Assembly: GCF_022179405.1 (NCBI RefSeq)
Contig: NZ_BPQT01000019.1
Location: 1 to 64,000, forward strand
Direction: 5' to 3'
Length of the DNA stretch: 64,000 bases
Source of the DNA: Methylobacterium marchantiae
GTDB lineage: Bacteria > Pseudomonadota > Alphaproteobacteria > Rhizobiales > Beijerinckiaceae
The position numbers and the translations under genes are program-made. The notes beneath the pieces are model-generated. The model saw only the letters and a program-made list of their open reading frames with translations. It did no database searches and was not told the DNA's origin. Positions 15,836-25,800 of the stretch are shown here, in pieces. The stretch's first letter is position 1. Each line of letters begins with the position of its first letter.

Positions 15836-16582
15836 TCAGCGCTTGACGAACCCGATGTCGACGGCGACGGCCTTGAGGCGCTCAGGCTCTCGCTCTTTCC
15901 GTTCGGAGTAGCGGTCAACGAGATAGGAGGAGCGCTCGCGGGTCAGGAGCGTGAACCTGACCAATTCCTCGCAGACGTCGACCACCCGATCGTAGAGCGG
16001 CCCAGGCCTCATCCGGCCGGCCTCGTCAAATTCCTTATAGGCCATCGGGACCGAAGACTGGTTCGGGATGGTGATCATCCGCATCCAGCGCCCGAGCACA
16101 CGCAGGCCGTTGACCGCGTTGAAGGACTGCGAGCCGCCCGAGACCTGCATCACGGCCAGGGTCCGGCCCTGCGTCGGGCGCACCGACCCTTCCGACAGGG
16201 GGAGCCAGTCGATCTGGCTCTTGATCACCCCGGTCATGGCGCCGTGGCGCTCGGGGCTGACCCAGACGTGGCCCTCGGACCAGATCGAGAGGTTCCGGAG
16301 TTCCTCGACCTTGGGGTGATCGGCCGTGGCGTCGTCGGGCAGCGGCAGGCCGTGCGCGTCGTAGATCCGCACCTCGCCTCCCATCGCCTCCAGGAGACGC
16401 GCGGCCTCGTAGGCCAGGAAGCGGCTGAAGGAACGCTCCCGGAGCGAGCCGTACAGGATCAGGAAGCGTGGGGCGTGGGTGAACGGTGCCTGCACCTGAA
16501 GGTCGGTCGCCGCCGGGACCACGAAGTGCTCCTCGCTGAGGTTGGGCAATCCATCGGCGAAAGGCTGTTGGGGCTTGTCCAA
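15836..16582 (-). CDS. arsH: ArsH NADPH-dependent FMN reductase
   Basis: A 248-residue flavoprotein of the ArsH family. FMN-phosphate-binding [17 protein letters not shown] starts near residue 43, and the [10 protein letters not shown] and GSQSFNAVN segments are diagnostic. ArsH oxidises trivalent methyl- and aromatic arsenicals or reduces azo and quinone substrates, giving organoarsenical resistance. It is divergent from arsR across a 47-nt gap that holds the ArsR box, so the same repressor probably controls both directions. Confidence 0.95.
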   Translation of the reverse strand: MDKPQQPFADGLPNLSEEHFVVPAATDLQVQAPFTHAPRFLILYGSLRERSFSRFLAYEAARLLEAMGGEVRIYDAHGLPLPDDATADHPKVEELRNLSIWSEGHVWVSPERHGAMTGVIKSQIDWLPLSEGSVRPTQGRTLAVMQVSGGSQSFNAVNGLRVLGRWMRMITIPNQSSVPMAYKEFDEAGRMRPGPLYDRVVDVCEELVRFTLLTRERSSYLVDRYSERKEREPERLKAVAVDIGFVKR

Positions 16583-16604
16583 GACGCTTCGTTCCTTTAC
16601 GTTT

Positions 16605-16618
16605 CAACGATGGTTGAG
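16605..16618. promoter_or_regulatory. ArsR operator
   Basis: TCAA-CGATGG-TTGA matches the TCAA-N6-TTGA dyad commonly seen at ArsR-controlled promoters. It lies between divergent arsH and arsR, 11 bp before the arsR ATG, so it could repress both. Confidence 0.65.
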
Positions 16619-16629
16619 ATATTGACATC

Positions 16630-16992
16630 ATGATGGACGAACGGCAAGCCGTCGCCGCCTTCGCGGCCCTTGGGCAGGAGCATCGCCTACGCATCGTGCG
16701 CCAGCTCGTCACCGCCGGCCCTGAAGGCATGGCGGCCGGCATGCTGGCCGAGGCGGTCGGCGTCTCGGGCACCAACCTGTCATTTCACCTGAAGGAGCTC
16801 AGCCATGCCGGGCTGGTCACCTCGCGGCGCGAGGGACGCTCGATCATCTACAGCGCCGCCTACCCGGACCTGTCCGAGCTCATCCAATTTCTGATGCGCG
16901 ATTGCTGCCAAGGGCGACCCGAGGTCTGCGCCCCCGCCGTCGCCGCGCTCGCCGCCTGCTGCCTGCCCACCGGAGACACCGCTCATGCCTGA
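16630..16992 (+). CDS. arsR: ArsR arsenite-responsive repressor
   Basis: A 120-residue winged-helix repressor: recognition helix region SGTNLSFHLKELSHAGLVTSR, wing EGRSIIYSA. Its cysteines are at the C-terminus (DCCQGRPEVC and ACC), a placement seen in Acidithiobacillus/Corynebacterium-type ArsR rather than the ELCVCDL type near the DNA-binding helix. It releases DNA on As(III). It overlaps arsC by 8 nt and heads a long operon. Confidence 0.93.
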   Translation: MMDERQAVAAFAALGQEHRLRIVRQLVTAGPEGMAAGMLAEAVGVSGTNLSFHLKELSHAGLVTSRREGRSIIYSAAYPDLSELIQFLMRDCCQGRPEVCAPAVAALAACCLPTGDTAHA

Positions 16993-17512
16993 CCGCGTCT
17001 ACAACGTCCTGTTCCTCTGCACCGGTAACTCCGCTCGCTCGATCCTGGCGGAGGCCATGCTCAACAAGGAGGGCCAGGGTCGTTTCCGGGCCTTTTCCGC
17101 CGGCAGCCAGCCGAAGGCGGACGTGAACCCGCTCGCCGTTCAGGTTCTGCGCGAGACGGAGTACCCGACCGAGGGGCTGCGCTCGAAGTCGTGGGACGCG
17201 TTCGCCGGCCCCGACGCGCCGGTCATGGATTTCGTCTTCACGGTCTGTGACAACGCCGCCGGCGAGGCTTGCCCCTACTGGCCCGGCCAGCCGGTGACGG
17301 CGCACTGGGGCATCGAGGACCCTGCAGCCGTCGAAGGCAGCGACATGCAGCGCAAGGCGGCGTTCATCACCGCCCAACGCTACCTGAAGAACCGGATCGG
17401 AGCCTTCGTCGCTCTGCCGCTCGACAGCCTTAGTGGCGTGGCGCTCTCGTCCAAGGTGCGCGAGATCGGCCAGCGGGCCGGCGCCACCTCGCCCCGCCCG
17501 GAGGTCGCGTGA
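16985..17512 (+). CDS. arsC: arsenate reductase, LMW-phosphatase type
   Basis: A 175-residue enzyme with the phosphatase-type loop FLCTGNSARS (Cys12 to Arg18) and a C-terminal WGIEDPA motif containing the general-acid region. It reduces As(V) to As(III), which ArsB then expels. The gene overlaps arsR and, by TGATG, the second arsC. The C-terminal 40 residues extend a little past the core fold. Confidence 0.93.
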   Translation: MPDRVYNVLFLCTGNSARSILAEAMLNKEGQGRFRAFSAGSQPKADVNPLAVQVLRETEYPTEGLRSKSWDAFAGPDAPVMDFVFTVCDNAAGEACPYWPGQPVTAHWGIEDPAAVEGSDMQRKAAFITAQRYLKNRIGAFVALPLDSLSGVALSSKVREIGQRAGATSPRPEVA

Positions 17513-17937
17513 TGGACGTCGTCATCTACCACAACCCGGATTGCGGCACGTCCCGCAACACCCTGGCCCTGATCCGCAACGCCGGCATCGAGCCGCATGT
17601 GGTCGAGTACCTCAAGACGCCACCGAACCGGATCCTGGTGCGCCAACTCGCCGACAGGGCTGGCGTCACCGTCCGCGCTCTGCTCCGCGAGAAGGTCACG
17701 CCCTACGCCGAACTCGGGCTCTCGGACCCGAGCCTGACGGACGACCAGCTTCTCGACGCCATCGCCGAGCACCCGATCCTGCTGAACCGCCCCCTGGTGG
17801 TGAGCCCGAAGGGCGTTGCCCTGTGCCGGCCCTCCGAGGCGGTCCTCGACCTCCTCCCGGCCCAGCAGGGCGAGTTCGTGAAGGAAGACGGCGAGCGCGT
17901 CGTCGACGAGCACGGGCGCCGCGTCGCCACCGCCTGA
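17512..17937 (+). CDS. arsC: arsenate reductase, glutaredoxin-coupled type
   Basis: A 141-residue ArsC of the thioredoxin-fold family: catalytic Cys12 in NPDCGTSRNTL, and a C-terminal LLNRPLVVSPKGVALCRP block with the active-site Arg. It uses glutathione/glutaredoxin. Two arsenate reductases of unrelated folds in one operon give redundancy for different electron donors. Confidence 0.93.
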   Translation: MDVVIYHNPDCGTSRNTLALIRNAGIEPHVVEYLKTPPNRILVRQLADRAGVTVRALLREKVTPYAELGLSDPSLTDDQLLDAIAEHPILLNRPLVVSPKGVALCRPSEAVLDLLPAQQGEFVKEDGERVVDEHGRRVATA

Positions 17938-17973
17938 TCCGCTCCACGTACACAAGAACAAGAAACGGTCCCG

Positions 17974-19269
17974 ATGCTCGCCCTTGCCATCTTCGTGGTC
18001 ACCCTCGTCTTCGTCATCTGGCAGCCGAAGGGGCTCGGCATCGGGTGGAGCGCCCTCATCGGGGCCGCCGTGGCGCTGGCCACCGGGGTCATCAGCCCCG
18101 GCGACATCCCGGTGGTCTGGCACATCGTCTGGGACGCGACCTTCACCTTCGTGGCGCTGATCATCATCTCGCTGCTCCTCGACGAAGCCGGCTTCTTCCA
18201 TTGGGCGGCGCTCCACATCGCCCGCTGGGGCGGCGGCCGGGGACGCCTGCTCTTCCCGCTGCTCATCCTCCTGGGTGCAGCCATCGCGGCGGTGTTCGCC
18301 AATGACGGGGCGGCCCTCCTGCTCACCCCCATTGTGCTCGCCATCCTGCTCCGGCTGAACTTCAAGCCGGCGGCCGCGCTGGCCTTCATTGTTGCCTGCG
18401 GGTTCGTGGCAGACTCGACGAGCCTGCCGCTGGTGATCTCGAACCTCGTCAACATCGTCTCGGCGAACTTCTTCGACATCTCCTTTAGCCGCTACGCGGC
18501 CGTGATGGTGCCGGTGAACCTGGTCTCGTTGGCAGCGACCCTGGTGGTGCTGTGGCTGTTCTACCGGCGCGACCTTCCGGCCACGTACCCGGTAGCCGAG
18601 CTCGAAGCGCCGCGCCACGCGATCAAGGACCCGCTGGTCTTCCGGGCGGCCTTCCCGCTCCTCGGTCTGCTTCTGGTCGCCTACTTTGTGACCGCACCGT
18701 TCGGCGTGCCGGTCTCGGTGGTCACCTGTGCCGGCGCACTGATCCTCCTGGCGCTGGCCAACCGCAGCCGCGTCATCCCCATTCGCAAGGTCCTGACCGG
18801 CGCCCCCTGGCAGATCGTGCTGTTCAGCCTCGGCATGTACCTCGTGGTCTACGGCCTGAAGAATGCCGGGCTGACCGGCTACCTGGCGCAGGGGCTCGTA
18901 TGGCTCTCGGGCTTTGGCCCGTTCGTCGCCACCATCGGGACCGGGTTCGCCGCCGCCATCCTGTCCTCGGTGATGAACAACATGCCGAGCGTGCTGGTGG
19001 GCGCGCTCTCAATCCAGCAGGCCCCGGACCTCTCGCCACTGACCCGGGAGCTCATGGTCTATGCCAACGTCATCGGCTGCGACCTCGGCCCGAAGTTCAC
19101 GCCCATCGGGAGTTTGGCGACCCTGCTCTGGCTGCACGTCCTCGACATCAAGGGCCAGCGCATCACCTGGGGTCAGTACATGCGGGTCGGCCTCGTGATC
19201 ACCCCTCCGGTGCTGCTCGTCACCCTGGCTGCCCTTGCAGTGTGGCTACCCGTTCTTGGGGCCCGGTAG
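17974..19269 (+). CDS. arsB: arsenite efflux permease ArsB
   Basis: A 431-residue integral membrane protein with about 11-12 helices. The block [19 protein letters not shown] near residue 105 and [16 protein letters not shown] near 330 are hallmark ArsB half-site motifs. It exports arsenite in exchange for protons across the inner membrane. It lies 36 nt after arsC2 and 7 nt before the MFS gene. Confidence 0.95.
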   Translation: MLALAIFVVTLVFVIWQPKGLGIGWSALIGAAVALATGVISPGDIPVVWHIVWDATFTFVALIIISLLLDEAGFFHWAALHIARWGGGRGRLLFPLLILLGAAIAAVFANDGAALLLTPIVLAILLRLNFKPAAALAFIVACGFVADSTSLPLVISNLVNIVSANFFDISFSRYAAVMVPVNLVSLAATLVVLWLFYRRDLPATYPVAELEAPRHAIKDPLVFRAAFPLLGLLLVAYFVTAPFGVPVSVVTCAGALILLALANRSRVIPIRKVLTGAPWQIVLFSLGMYLVVYGLKNAGLTGYLAQGLVWLSGFGPFVATIGTGFAAAILSSVMNNMPSVLVGALSIQQAPDLSPLTRELMVYANVIGCDLGPKFTPIGSLATLLWLHVLDIKGQRITWGQYMRVGLVITPPVLLVTLAALAVWLPVLGAR

Positions 19270-19276
19270 CGGACCG

Positions 19277-20440
19277 ATGACCCCGGTGCGCCGCTGGCCC
19301 GTGATCTCGGCCCTAGGCGTCGTCCAGATCCTGACCTGGGGCTCCTCGTTCTACCTGTTGTCGGTGCTGGCCACCCCGATGTCGAAGGACACGGGATGGC
19401 CCCTGGGTTGGGTCATCGGCGGCCTGTCCCTCGGCCTCCTCGTCGCGGGCTTGGTCTCGCCACGGGTCGGAGCGTTCATCGGGGAGCACGGCGGTAGGCC
19501 CGTTCTGGCCTTCGCGGCCGTGGTCCTTGCCTTGGGCCTCGGCGTCCTCGGCCTCGCGCCGAACCTGCCGACCTACCTGGTGGGCTGGCTCCTCGTCGGG
19601 CTCGGCATGGGCACCGGCCTGTACGATCCGGCCTTTGCCACGCTTGGTCGGCTCTACGGCGCCGAGGCAAGACCCGCCATCACGACCCTGACCCTGTGGG
19701 GCGGCTTCGCCAGCACGGTGTGCTGGCCGCTCTCGGCCTTCCTGATCGAACGGGTAGGCTGGCGCGGCACCTGCCTCGCCTATGCCGGGCTGCACCTGGC
19801 GGTCACGCTTCCCCTCGTCCTGCTCGTCATCCCGCACCCCCCTGCCCACGGGCCAGCACGTTCCGAGGGCCCGGTCTCGGCCGTCCGGCTCGATGCACGC
19901 GAGCGGCGTGCCTTCCTCCTCATGGCGGGGGTCCTGACCCTCGGCGGCACCGTAATGGCCATGGTCTCGGTGCACCTCATTACCCTTCTCCAGGCCCGTG
20001 GCGTGGCGCTGACCTCGGCCGTCGCATACGGCGCGCTGATCGGCCCGTCACAGGTGGGGGCGCGCATCGTCGAGATGGCCGGGAAGGGCCGGCATCACCC
20101 TCTATGGACCCTCACCGCGGCGATGGTCCTCGTCGCCATCGGGGTCGCGATGCTGGCGGCTGGTCTGCCCGTGGTGGGGCTGTCGCTGGTCCTCTACGGC
20201 GCCGGCAACGGGATCTATTCCATCGCCCGCGGGACGGTGCCCCTCGCGCTGTTCGGTCCCGAGCGCTACGCCCCGCTCGTTGGCCGGCTCGCCCGTCCGG
20301 GGCTGGTGGCGCAGGCGCTTGCGCCCTCCCTCGGGGCGGTCGTGCTGACGCAGGCGGGCGCCGATGCGACCTACGCCCTCTTGACCGTGCTCGCCCTCGC
20401 GAACGTCGCGCTCGCCGTATCCCTCTGGCGCGTCCGGTAG
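19277..20440 (+). CDS. MFS transporter in ars operon
   Basis: A 387-residue major facilitator protein with 12 predicted helices; GLSLGLLVAGLVSPRVGAF is the loop region after helices 2-3. The ATG at 19277 removes an out-of-pattern 14-residue lead. No gapdh gene is beside it, so it is not the usual ArsJ pair; similar MFS genes in ars operons export arsenicals or related oxyanions. Substrate is unproven. Confidence 0.85.
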   Translation: MTPVRRWPVISALGVVQILTWGSSFYLLSVLATPMSKDTGWPLGWVIGGLSLGLLVAGLVSPRVGAFIGEHGGRPVLAFAAVVLALGLGVLGLAPNLPTYLVGWLLVGLGMGTGLYDPAFATLGRLYGAEARPAITTLTLWGGFASTVCWPLSAFLIERVGWRGTCLAYAGLHLAVTLPLVLLVIPHPPAHGPARSEGPVSAVRLDARERRAFLLMAGVLTLGGTVMAMVSVHLITLLQARGVALTSAVAYGALIGPSQVGARIVEMAGKGRHHPLWTLTAAMVLVAIGVAMLAAGLPVVGLSLVLYGAGNGIYSIARGTVPLALFGPERYAPLVGRLARPGLVAQALAPSLGAVVLTQAGADATYALLTVLALANVALAVSLWRVR

Positions 20441-20466
20441 TCACCTCCCTTCCTCACCGCTCCGCG

Positions 20467-20880
20467 ATGTGGCATCGTCCGTCCGTGACCTTCTGGCTCG
20501 CCCTTCGGCGGCTGCTTCCGCTCCTTGCGGTCCTCAGCCTCGCCCTTGCGCCGGTGACCGCATCCGCGGCCGCCGCGGGCATGCATGCGCCGATGGCCGC
20601 TCAGGGCCACGCCATGGCGATGCCCGACGAGGCCATGGACGACATGGCCGGGATGGCCATGGACGAGATGCCGTGCTGCCCCAAGGAGCGGCCGGACATG
20701 CCCGACTGCTCGAAGGGCTGCCCCCTGATGGCACTCTGCCTGGCGAAGGTCGCCACCGGCCTGCCCGGCGCCTTAGGGTTGCCGGGACGCGTCGCCGTCG
20801 TCGAGGGGACTGCGTGGGCCGTCACCGCCTCCTTCGACAGCGTCTCGCAAGGGCCACCCTCCGAGCCTCCCCGAGCCTGA
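20467..20880 (+). CDS. secreted Met/His/Cys-rich protein
   Basis: A 137-residue protein with an N-terminal signal peptide (helix LLPLLAVLSLALAPV, Ala-rich cleavage region). After it comes a Met-rich segment (MHAPMAAQGHAMAMPDEAM) and a Cys cluster: PCCPKERPDMPDCSKGCP. This is typical of small periplasmic copper-binding or copper-sensing proteins that accompany RND pumps. It lies 26 nt after the MFS gene and upstream of cusBA. A similar but His/Cys-based protein precedes the czc genes at 47495-47857. Confidence 0.75.
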   Translation: MWHRPSVTFWLALRRLLPLLAVLSLALAPVTASAAAAGMHAPMAAQGHAMAMPDEAMDDMAGMAMDEMPCCPKERPDMPDCSKGCPLMALCLAKVATGLPGALGLPGRVAVVEGTAWAVTASFDSVSQGPPSEPPRA

Positions 20881-20962
20881 ACCCGATGCCGTCGGCGCCT
20901 GCGCCGGCACGGTGACGCGCGTCCGCGCGTGGCCATCCATCGCGTTCAGGAGACCCCACATC

Positions 20963-21358
20963 GTGACCAAGACATCGTTTTCGCGCGCCCTCACGGTTGC
21001 GCTGCTCGGCCTCGCCCTCACCGCCGCGGCCCGGGCCGACACCAAGGACTACGAGTTCCAGCTGGTGAAGGACGAAGCCAAGCAGGGCGAGGCCATCCTC
21101 GACGTCCGCCTCGTCGACAAGCGCACGTCCAAGCCCGTGCCGAACGCCGTCATCTTCGCCAAGCGCATCGATATGGCGCCCGACAGCATGGAGGAGATGA
21201 CCTCCAAGATCGAGCAACTGCCCTCGCCGGAGCCGGGCCTCTACCGGTTCAAGGCGAAGCTGACGATGGCCGGCGGCTGGCGCCTCTCGCTCGGGGCCAA
21301 GGTCCAAGGCGAGACCGGCACCGTCGAGAACAAGCTGGTGTTCAAGGCCACCAAGTGA
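20963..21358 (+). CDS. secreted FixH/YtkA-like protein
   Basis: The GTG at 20963 follows AGGAG and starts a clear signal peptide (VTKTSFSRALTVALLGLA, cut near ARA-DT). The mature 110 residues form a beta-sandwich-like domain (FQLVKDEAKQGEAILDVRLV; GLYRFKAKLTMAGGWRLSLG) resembling FixH/YtkA. Such proteins are often found in copper RND operons; their function is probably metal handling or adaptor assembly. Its stop overlaps the GTG of cusB. Confidence 0.7.
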   Translation: MTKTSFSRALTVALLGLALTAAARADTKDYEFQLVKDEAKQGEAILDVRLVDKRTSKPVPNAVIFAKRIDMAPDSMEEMTSKIEQLPSPEPGLYRFKAKLTMAGGWRLSLGAKVQGETGTVENKLVFKATK

Positions 21359-22857
21359 GCCGGACGGCATGGCTGGCCGGGACCCTCGCCGCGCTCGCGG
21401 CGGGGGGGCTGGGCTATGGCGCGGGGCATGAGGGCAGCCCCGTGCCGGCGCTCGTCCAGCAGGCGCGGACCGGGTTCGCCCATTGGCTGCCGGGTGCACG
21501 GCCGGCCTCCCCGATGCCCGCGCAGGCTCCGATCAAGGCGACGGGTTCGGTGGTCTACTACCGAGACCCGGACGGGAAGCCGGACTACGCCTCCGAACCC
21601 AAACAGACGGCGGACGGTCGCGACTACCGCGCCGTCCACGCCAGCGAGGACGTGCGCTTCGACGAACCCGAAGAGGCGGAAGCCATGCCTGACGCCGGCC
21701 ACGGCGACATGGCCATGGCTCAGGCCAAGACGCCCGCGAGCGCCCGCAAGGTGCGCTTCTACCGCAACCCGATGGGCCTTCCGGACACTTCGCCGATTCC
21801 GAAAAAGGACTCGATGGGGATGGACTACCTCCCCGTCTACGAGGGCGAGGACACCGACGACGGCACCGTGACCCTCTCGCCCGGCAAGGTCCAGCGAACC
21901 GGCGTCCGGACGGAGGTCGCTGCACGGCGCGTCCTATCCATGCCGGTGCGGGCTCCTGGAACCATCGAGGAGGACGAGCGCCGGATCTCGGTCATCGCGA
22001 TGCGCACCGACGCCTTCATTGAGAAGGTCGAGGCCGTCACCACCGGCGACCACGTCCACAAGGGCCAGCCGCTCATGCGCCTGTTCTCGCCCGAGATGAA
22101 CGCGGCCGCCGCGCAGTACCTCACCGGCATCGGCTACGAGGGCGCCCGGCGCCGACTGGAGAACCTCGGCATCCCGCCCGAGGCCATCGACGAGATCGAG
22201 CGATCCCGAAAAGTGCCGGCGACCATCACGTGGTCGGCGCCACGCGACGGCGTCGTGGTCGAGCGCAACGTCTCCGACGGCATGCGCGCCAAGTCCGGCG
22301 ACACCCTGTTCAAGCTCGTCGACCATACCCGGGTATGGGTGCTCGTCGACGTGACCGAACGCGACCTGGCGTCCGTGGCGGAGGGCCAAACGGCGACCGT
22401 GCGTGCCCGGACGTTTCCCGACCGGACCTTCACTGGCACGGTGACGCGGATCTATCCGCACCTCGCCATGGGGACCCGGACGGCCCGCCTGCGCATCGAG
22501 TTGCCGAACCTCAACGGCGACCTGCGGCCCGGGATGTACGGCGACGTCGAGATCGCGACCGGGAACGCCAAGCCCGTGGTCGCCGTCCCCGACGACGCCG
22601 TCATCGACACCGGAACCAGGCAGGTCGTCCTGCTCGACAAGGGCGAGGGCCGCTTCGAGCCGCGCCCGGTCAAGCTCGGTGCCCGCGGCGACGGCTACGT
22701 CGAAGTCCGGGAGGGCATCGCGGCAGGCGACCGGGTGGTGACCGCCGCCAACTTCCTCATCGACGCCGAGAGCAACCTCAAGGCGGCGCTGCAGGGTCTC
22801 TCCGAGCCGAAGGTAGAACCAGGTCCGCAGGCGGCGGCCGATGGGAGGGCGCCATGA
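21355..22857 (+). CDS. cusB: CusB-like RND periplasmic adaptor
   Basis: A 500-residue membrane-fusion protein; GTG start in the GTGA overlap with the preceding gene. After an N-terminal anchor there are two heavy-metal-binding modules: YYRDPDGKPDYASEP, and RFYRNPMGLPDTSP followed by SMGMDYLPVY (about residues 63-160). Next come the lipoyl/hairpin and beta-barrel domains (GTIEEDERRISVIAM; VLVDVTERDLASV). It links CusA to an outer-membrane factor and delivers Cu(I)/Ag(I). No cusC-type gene is present nearby. Stop overlaps cusA by 4 nt. Confidence 0.92.
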   Translation: MSRTAWLAGTLAALAAGGLGYGAGHEGSPVPALVQQARTGFAHWLPGARPASPMPAQAPIKATGSVVYYRDPDGKPDYASEPKQTADGRDYRAVHASEDVRFDEPEEAEAMPDAGHGDMAMAQAKTPASARKVRFYRNPMGLPDTSPIPKKDSMGMDYLPVYEGEDTDDGTVTLSPGKVQRTGVRTEVAARRVLSMPVRAPGTIEEDERRISVIAMRTDAFIEKVEAVTTGDHVHKGQPLMRLFSPEMNAAAAQYLTGIGYEGARRRLENLGIPPEAIDEIERSRKVPATITWSAPRDGVVVERNVSDGMRAKSGDTLFKLVDHTRVWVLVDVTERDLASVAEGQTATVRARTFPDRTFTGTVTRIYPHLAMGTRTARLRIELPNLNGDLRPGMYGDVEIATGNAKPVVAVPDDAVIDTGTRQVVLLDKGEGRFEPRPVKLGARGDGYVEVREGIAAGDRVVTAANFLIDAESNLKAALQGLSEPKVEPGPQAAADGRAP

Positions 22858-25800
22858 TCGCCCGGCTCATCGGCTGGTCGGCCCGGAATCTGGTTCTGGT
22901 GTTGATCGGGACGGTGTTCGCGGTGGGGGCCGGGCTCTACGCCCTGAGGACCCTGCCGCTCGACGCGATCCCGGACCTCTCGGACGTCCAGACCATCGTC
23001 TACACCGAGTACCCCGGGCAGGCGCCACAGGTCATCGAGGACCAGGTCACCTACCCGCTGACTACCGCCATGCTGACGGTGCCCCGGTCGAAGGTCGTGC
23101 GCGGCTTCTCGTTCTTCGGGGTCTCGTTCGTCTACGTCATCTTCGAGGACGGCACCGACCCATACTGGGCCCGGAGCCGGGTGCTCGAATACCTAAACAC
23201 CGTGGCCAAGCGCCTGCCGGCGGGGGTGACCCCGACGCTGGGACCGGACGCGACCGGGGTCGGCTGGGTCTACCAGTACGTCGTGGTCGCCAAAGAGCGC
23301 ACGCTGGCCGAGCTCCGCTCGCTCCAGGACTGGGTCGTGCGCTTCGGGGCCTCTCGTGCCGAAGGCGTGGCCGAGGTCGCAGGCGTCGGCGGCTTCGTCA
23401 AACAGTACAACGTGGTCGTCGACCCGAGCCGGTTGCGGGCGCAGGGCATCACCCTGGCGAAGCTCCGGGACGCGATCCGGGCGAGCAACGCCGACGTAGG
23501 CGGCCGCACCGTCGAGCTCTCCGAGTTCGAGTTCGTCGTCCGTGGCCGCGGGTACCTCAAGAGCATCGCCGACATCGAGAGCATCGTCCTGAAGACAGAG
23601 GCGGGCACGCCCCTGCGGGTGAAGGACGTCGCCCGGGTCGAGCTCGGTCCCGACGAGCGCCGCGGCATCACCGAGATGAACGGGGAGGGCGAGGTCGCCG
23701 GCGGCATCATCCTCCAGCGCTTCGGGGCCAACGCCCTCGACGTTATCGCGAGTGCCAAGGCGCGCCTCGCCGAGGTCGCCGCGAGCCTGCCCAAGGGCAC
23801 CGAGATCCTGCCTGTCTACGACCGGTCGCACCTCATCGAGGCGGCCATCGAGACGCTCAAGGGGACCCTGATCGAGGAGAGCGCCATCGTCGCCCTCGTC
23901 TGCGTCGTGTTCCTGCTCCACGTCCGCAGTGCGCTGGTCGCGATCCTGATGCTGCCGGTCGGCATCCTAATGGCGTTCGCGGGCATGAAGGCGCTGGGCT
24001 TGGGCGCCAACATCATGAGCCTGGGCGGCATCGCCATCGCGGTCGGCGCCATGATCGACGCCGCCATCGTCATGATCGAGAACGCCCACAAGCACCTGGA
24101 GCGGGCGGACCCTGGCAAGCCCCGGGTCCAGGTCCTGATAGAGGCCGCCTCCGAGGTCGGTCCCTCGCTGTTCTTCTCGCTCCTCATCATCACGGTCAGC
24201 TTCCTGCCCATCTTCACCCTGGAAAGCCAGGAAGGGCGTCTGTTCGGGCCGCTGGCCTTCACCAAGACGTTCGCGATGGCGGCGGCGGCGGTGCTGTCGG
24301 TGACGCTGGTTCCGGCGCTGATGGTGCTGTTCGTGCGCGGCCGCATCGTGCCCGAGCACCGCAACCCGGTGAACCGGCTCCTGATCTGGTTCTACCGTCC
24401 CATCATCGCAGGGGTCCTGCGGGCGCGGGTGCTGACCATCCTGATCGCGCTGGGCGTTCTCGGCGCCTCGGTCTGGCCGGCCCTGCAACTCGGGTCCGAG
24501 TTCATGCCCGATCTCGACGAGGGCACCCTGATGTACATGCCGACCACCCTGCCGGGCATCTCGGTGACCAAGGCCGGCGAGCTTTTAGGGAGACAGGACA
24601 CCATCCTGAAGAGCTTCCCGGAAGTCCTGTCCGTCTACGGCAAGGCCGGACGGGCCGCGACCGCGACGGACCCGGCGCCCTCCGAGATGTTCGAGACCAT
24701 CGTCAACCTGAAGCCGAAGGCGGAGTGGCGCCCGGGCGTGACGCTGGCGAGCCTCAAAGCCGAGATGGATGCCGCGCTCCAGTTCCCCGGTGTCTCCAAT
24801 GCCTGGACCCAGCCGATCCGCGCCCGCATCGACATGCTCGCCACCGGCATCCGGACCCCCGTCGGCATCAAGGTGCTCGGAACCGACCTCGCCGAGATGG
24901 AGAAGGTCGCCCGCCGGGTCGAGGCGGTGGTGAAGGCGGTGCCGGGCACGTCGAGCGCCTATGCCGAGCGCGTCCAGGGCGGGTACTTCCTCGACATCAC
25001 GCCCGACCGGGAGGTTCTGGGCCGCTACGGCCTATCGGTCGGGGACGTGCAGGACGTGATCGCCATGGCGCTCGGCGGCGAGAGCGTCACCAACACGGTC
25101 GAGGGCCGCGAGCGCTACACCGTCAACGTGCGCTACCCGCGCGCCTTCCGGTCGAGCCCACAATCCATCGCGACCGAGGTGCAGGTGCCCATCGCGGGCG
25201 GAGGCACGGTCCCCTTGGGCGAAGTCGCCAAGGTGGCACTGACCCGGGGGCCGACCCAGATCCGGACCGAGAACGGGCAACTCGCGGTCTTCATCTACGT
25301 CGATGTCTCGGGACGGGACCTTGGCGGCTACGTGGCCGATGCACGGGCGGCTGTTACCGGCGAGGTGAGCCTGCCACCCGGGACCACCCTCCAGTGGAGC
25401 GGGCAGGTCGAGTACCTCGACCGCGCCACGGCCCGGCTCAAGATCGTGGTGCCCCTGACCCTCCTGACCGTGTTCCTGCTGCTCTACCTCAACTTTCGCC
25501 GGCTGACTGAAACCCTCATCGTGATGCTGTCGCTGCCCTTCGCACTGGTGGGCGGCGTCTGGCTGATGTGGTGGTTGGGCTTCAACCTATCGGTCGCCGT
25601 GGCCGTGGGCTTCATCGCGCTCGCCGGGGTCGCCGCCGAGACCGGGGTGATCATGCTGGTCTACCTCGACCATGCGCTGGCCGAGATCCGGACGGAGTGC
25701 GAGCGGGATGGGCGCGCCCTATCGCGAAATGACCTGAGGCGGGCGATCATGGTCGGCGCGGTCGAGCGGGTGCGGCCCAAGATGATGACCGTGGTCGCCA

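Noticed and set aside
17380-18618. 412-codon minus-strand open frame
   Set aside because: Antisense to arsC and arsB; Asp/Glu/Arg-rich low-complexity composition, no ribosome site.
19277-20440. Naming the MFS gene arsJ
   Set aside because: ArsJ normally goes with a gapdh gene, and none is present.
22841-25510. 889-codon plus-strand open frame
   Set aside because: Out of frame with cusA and made of Arg/Pro/Gly-rich sequence, a shadow of the true RND gene.
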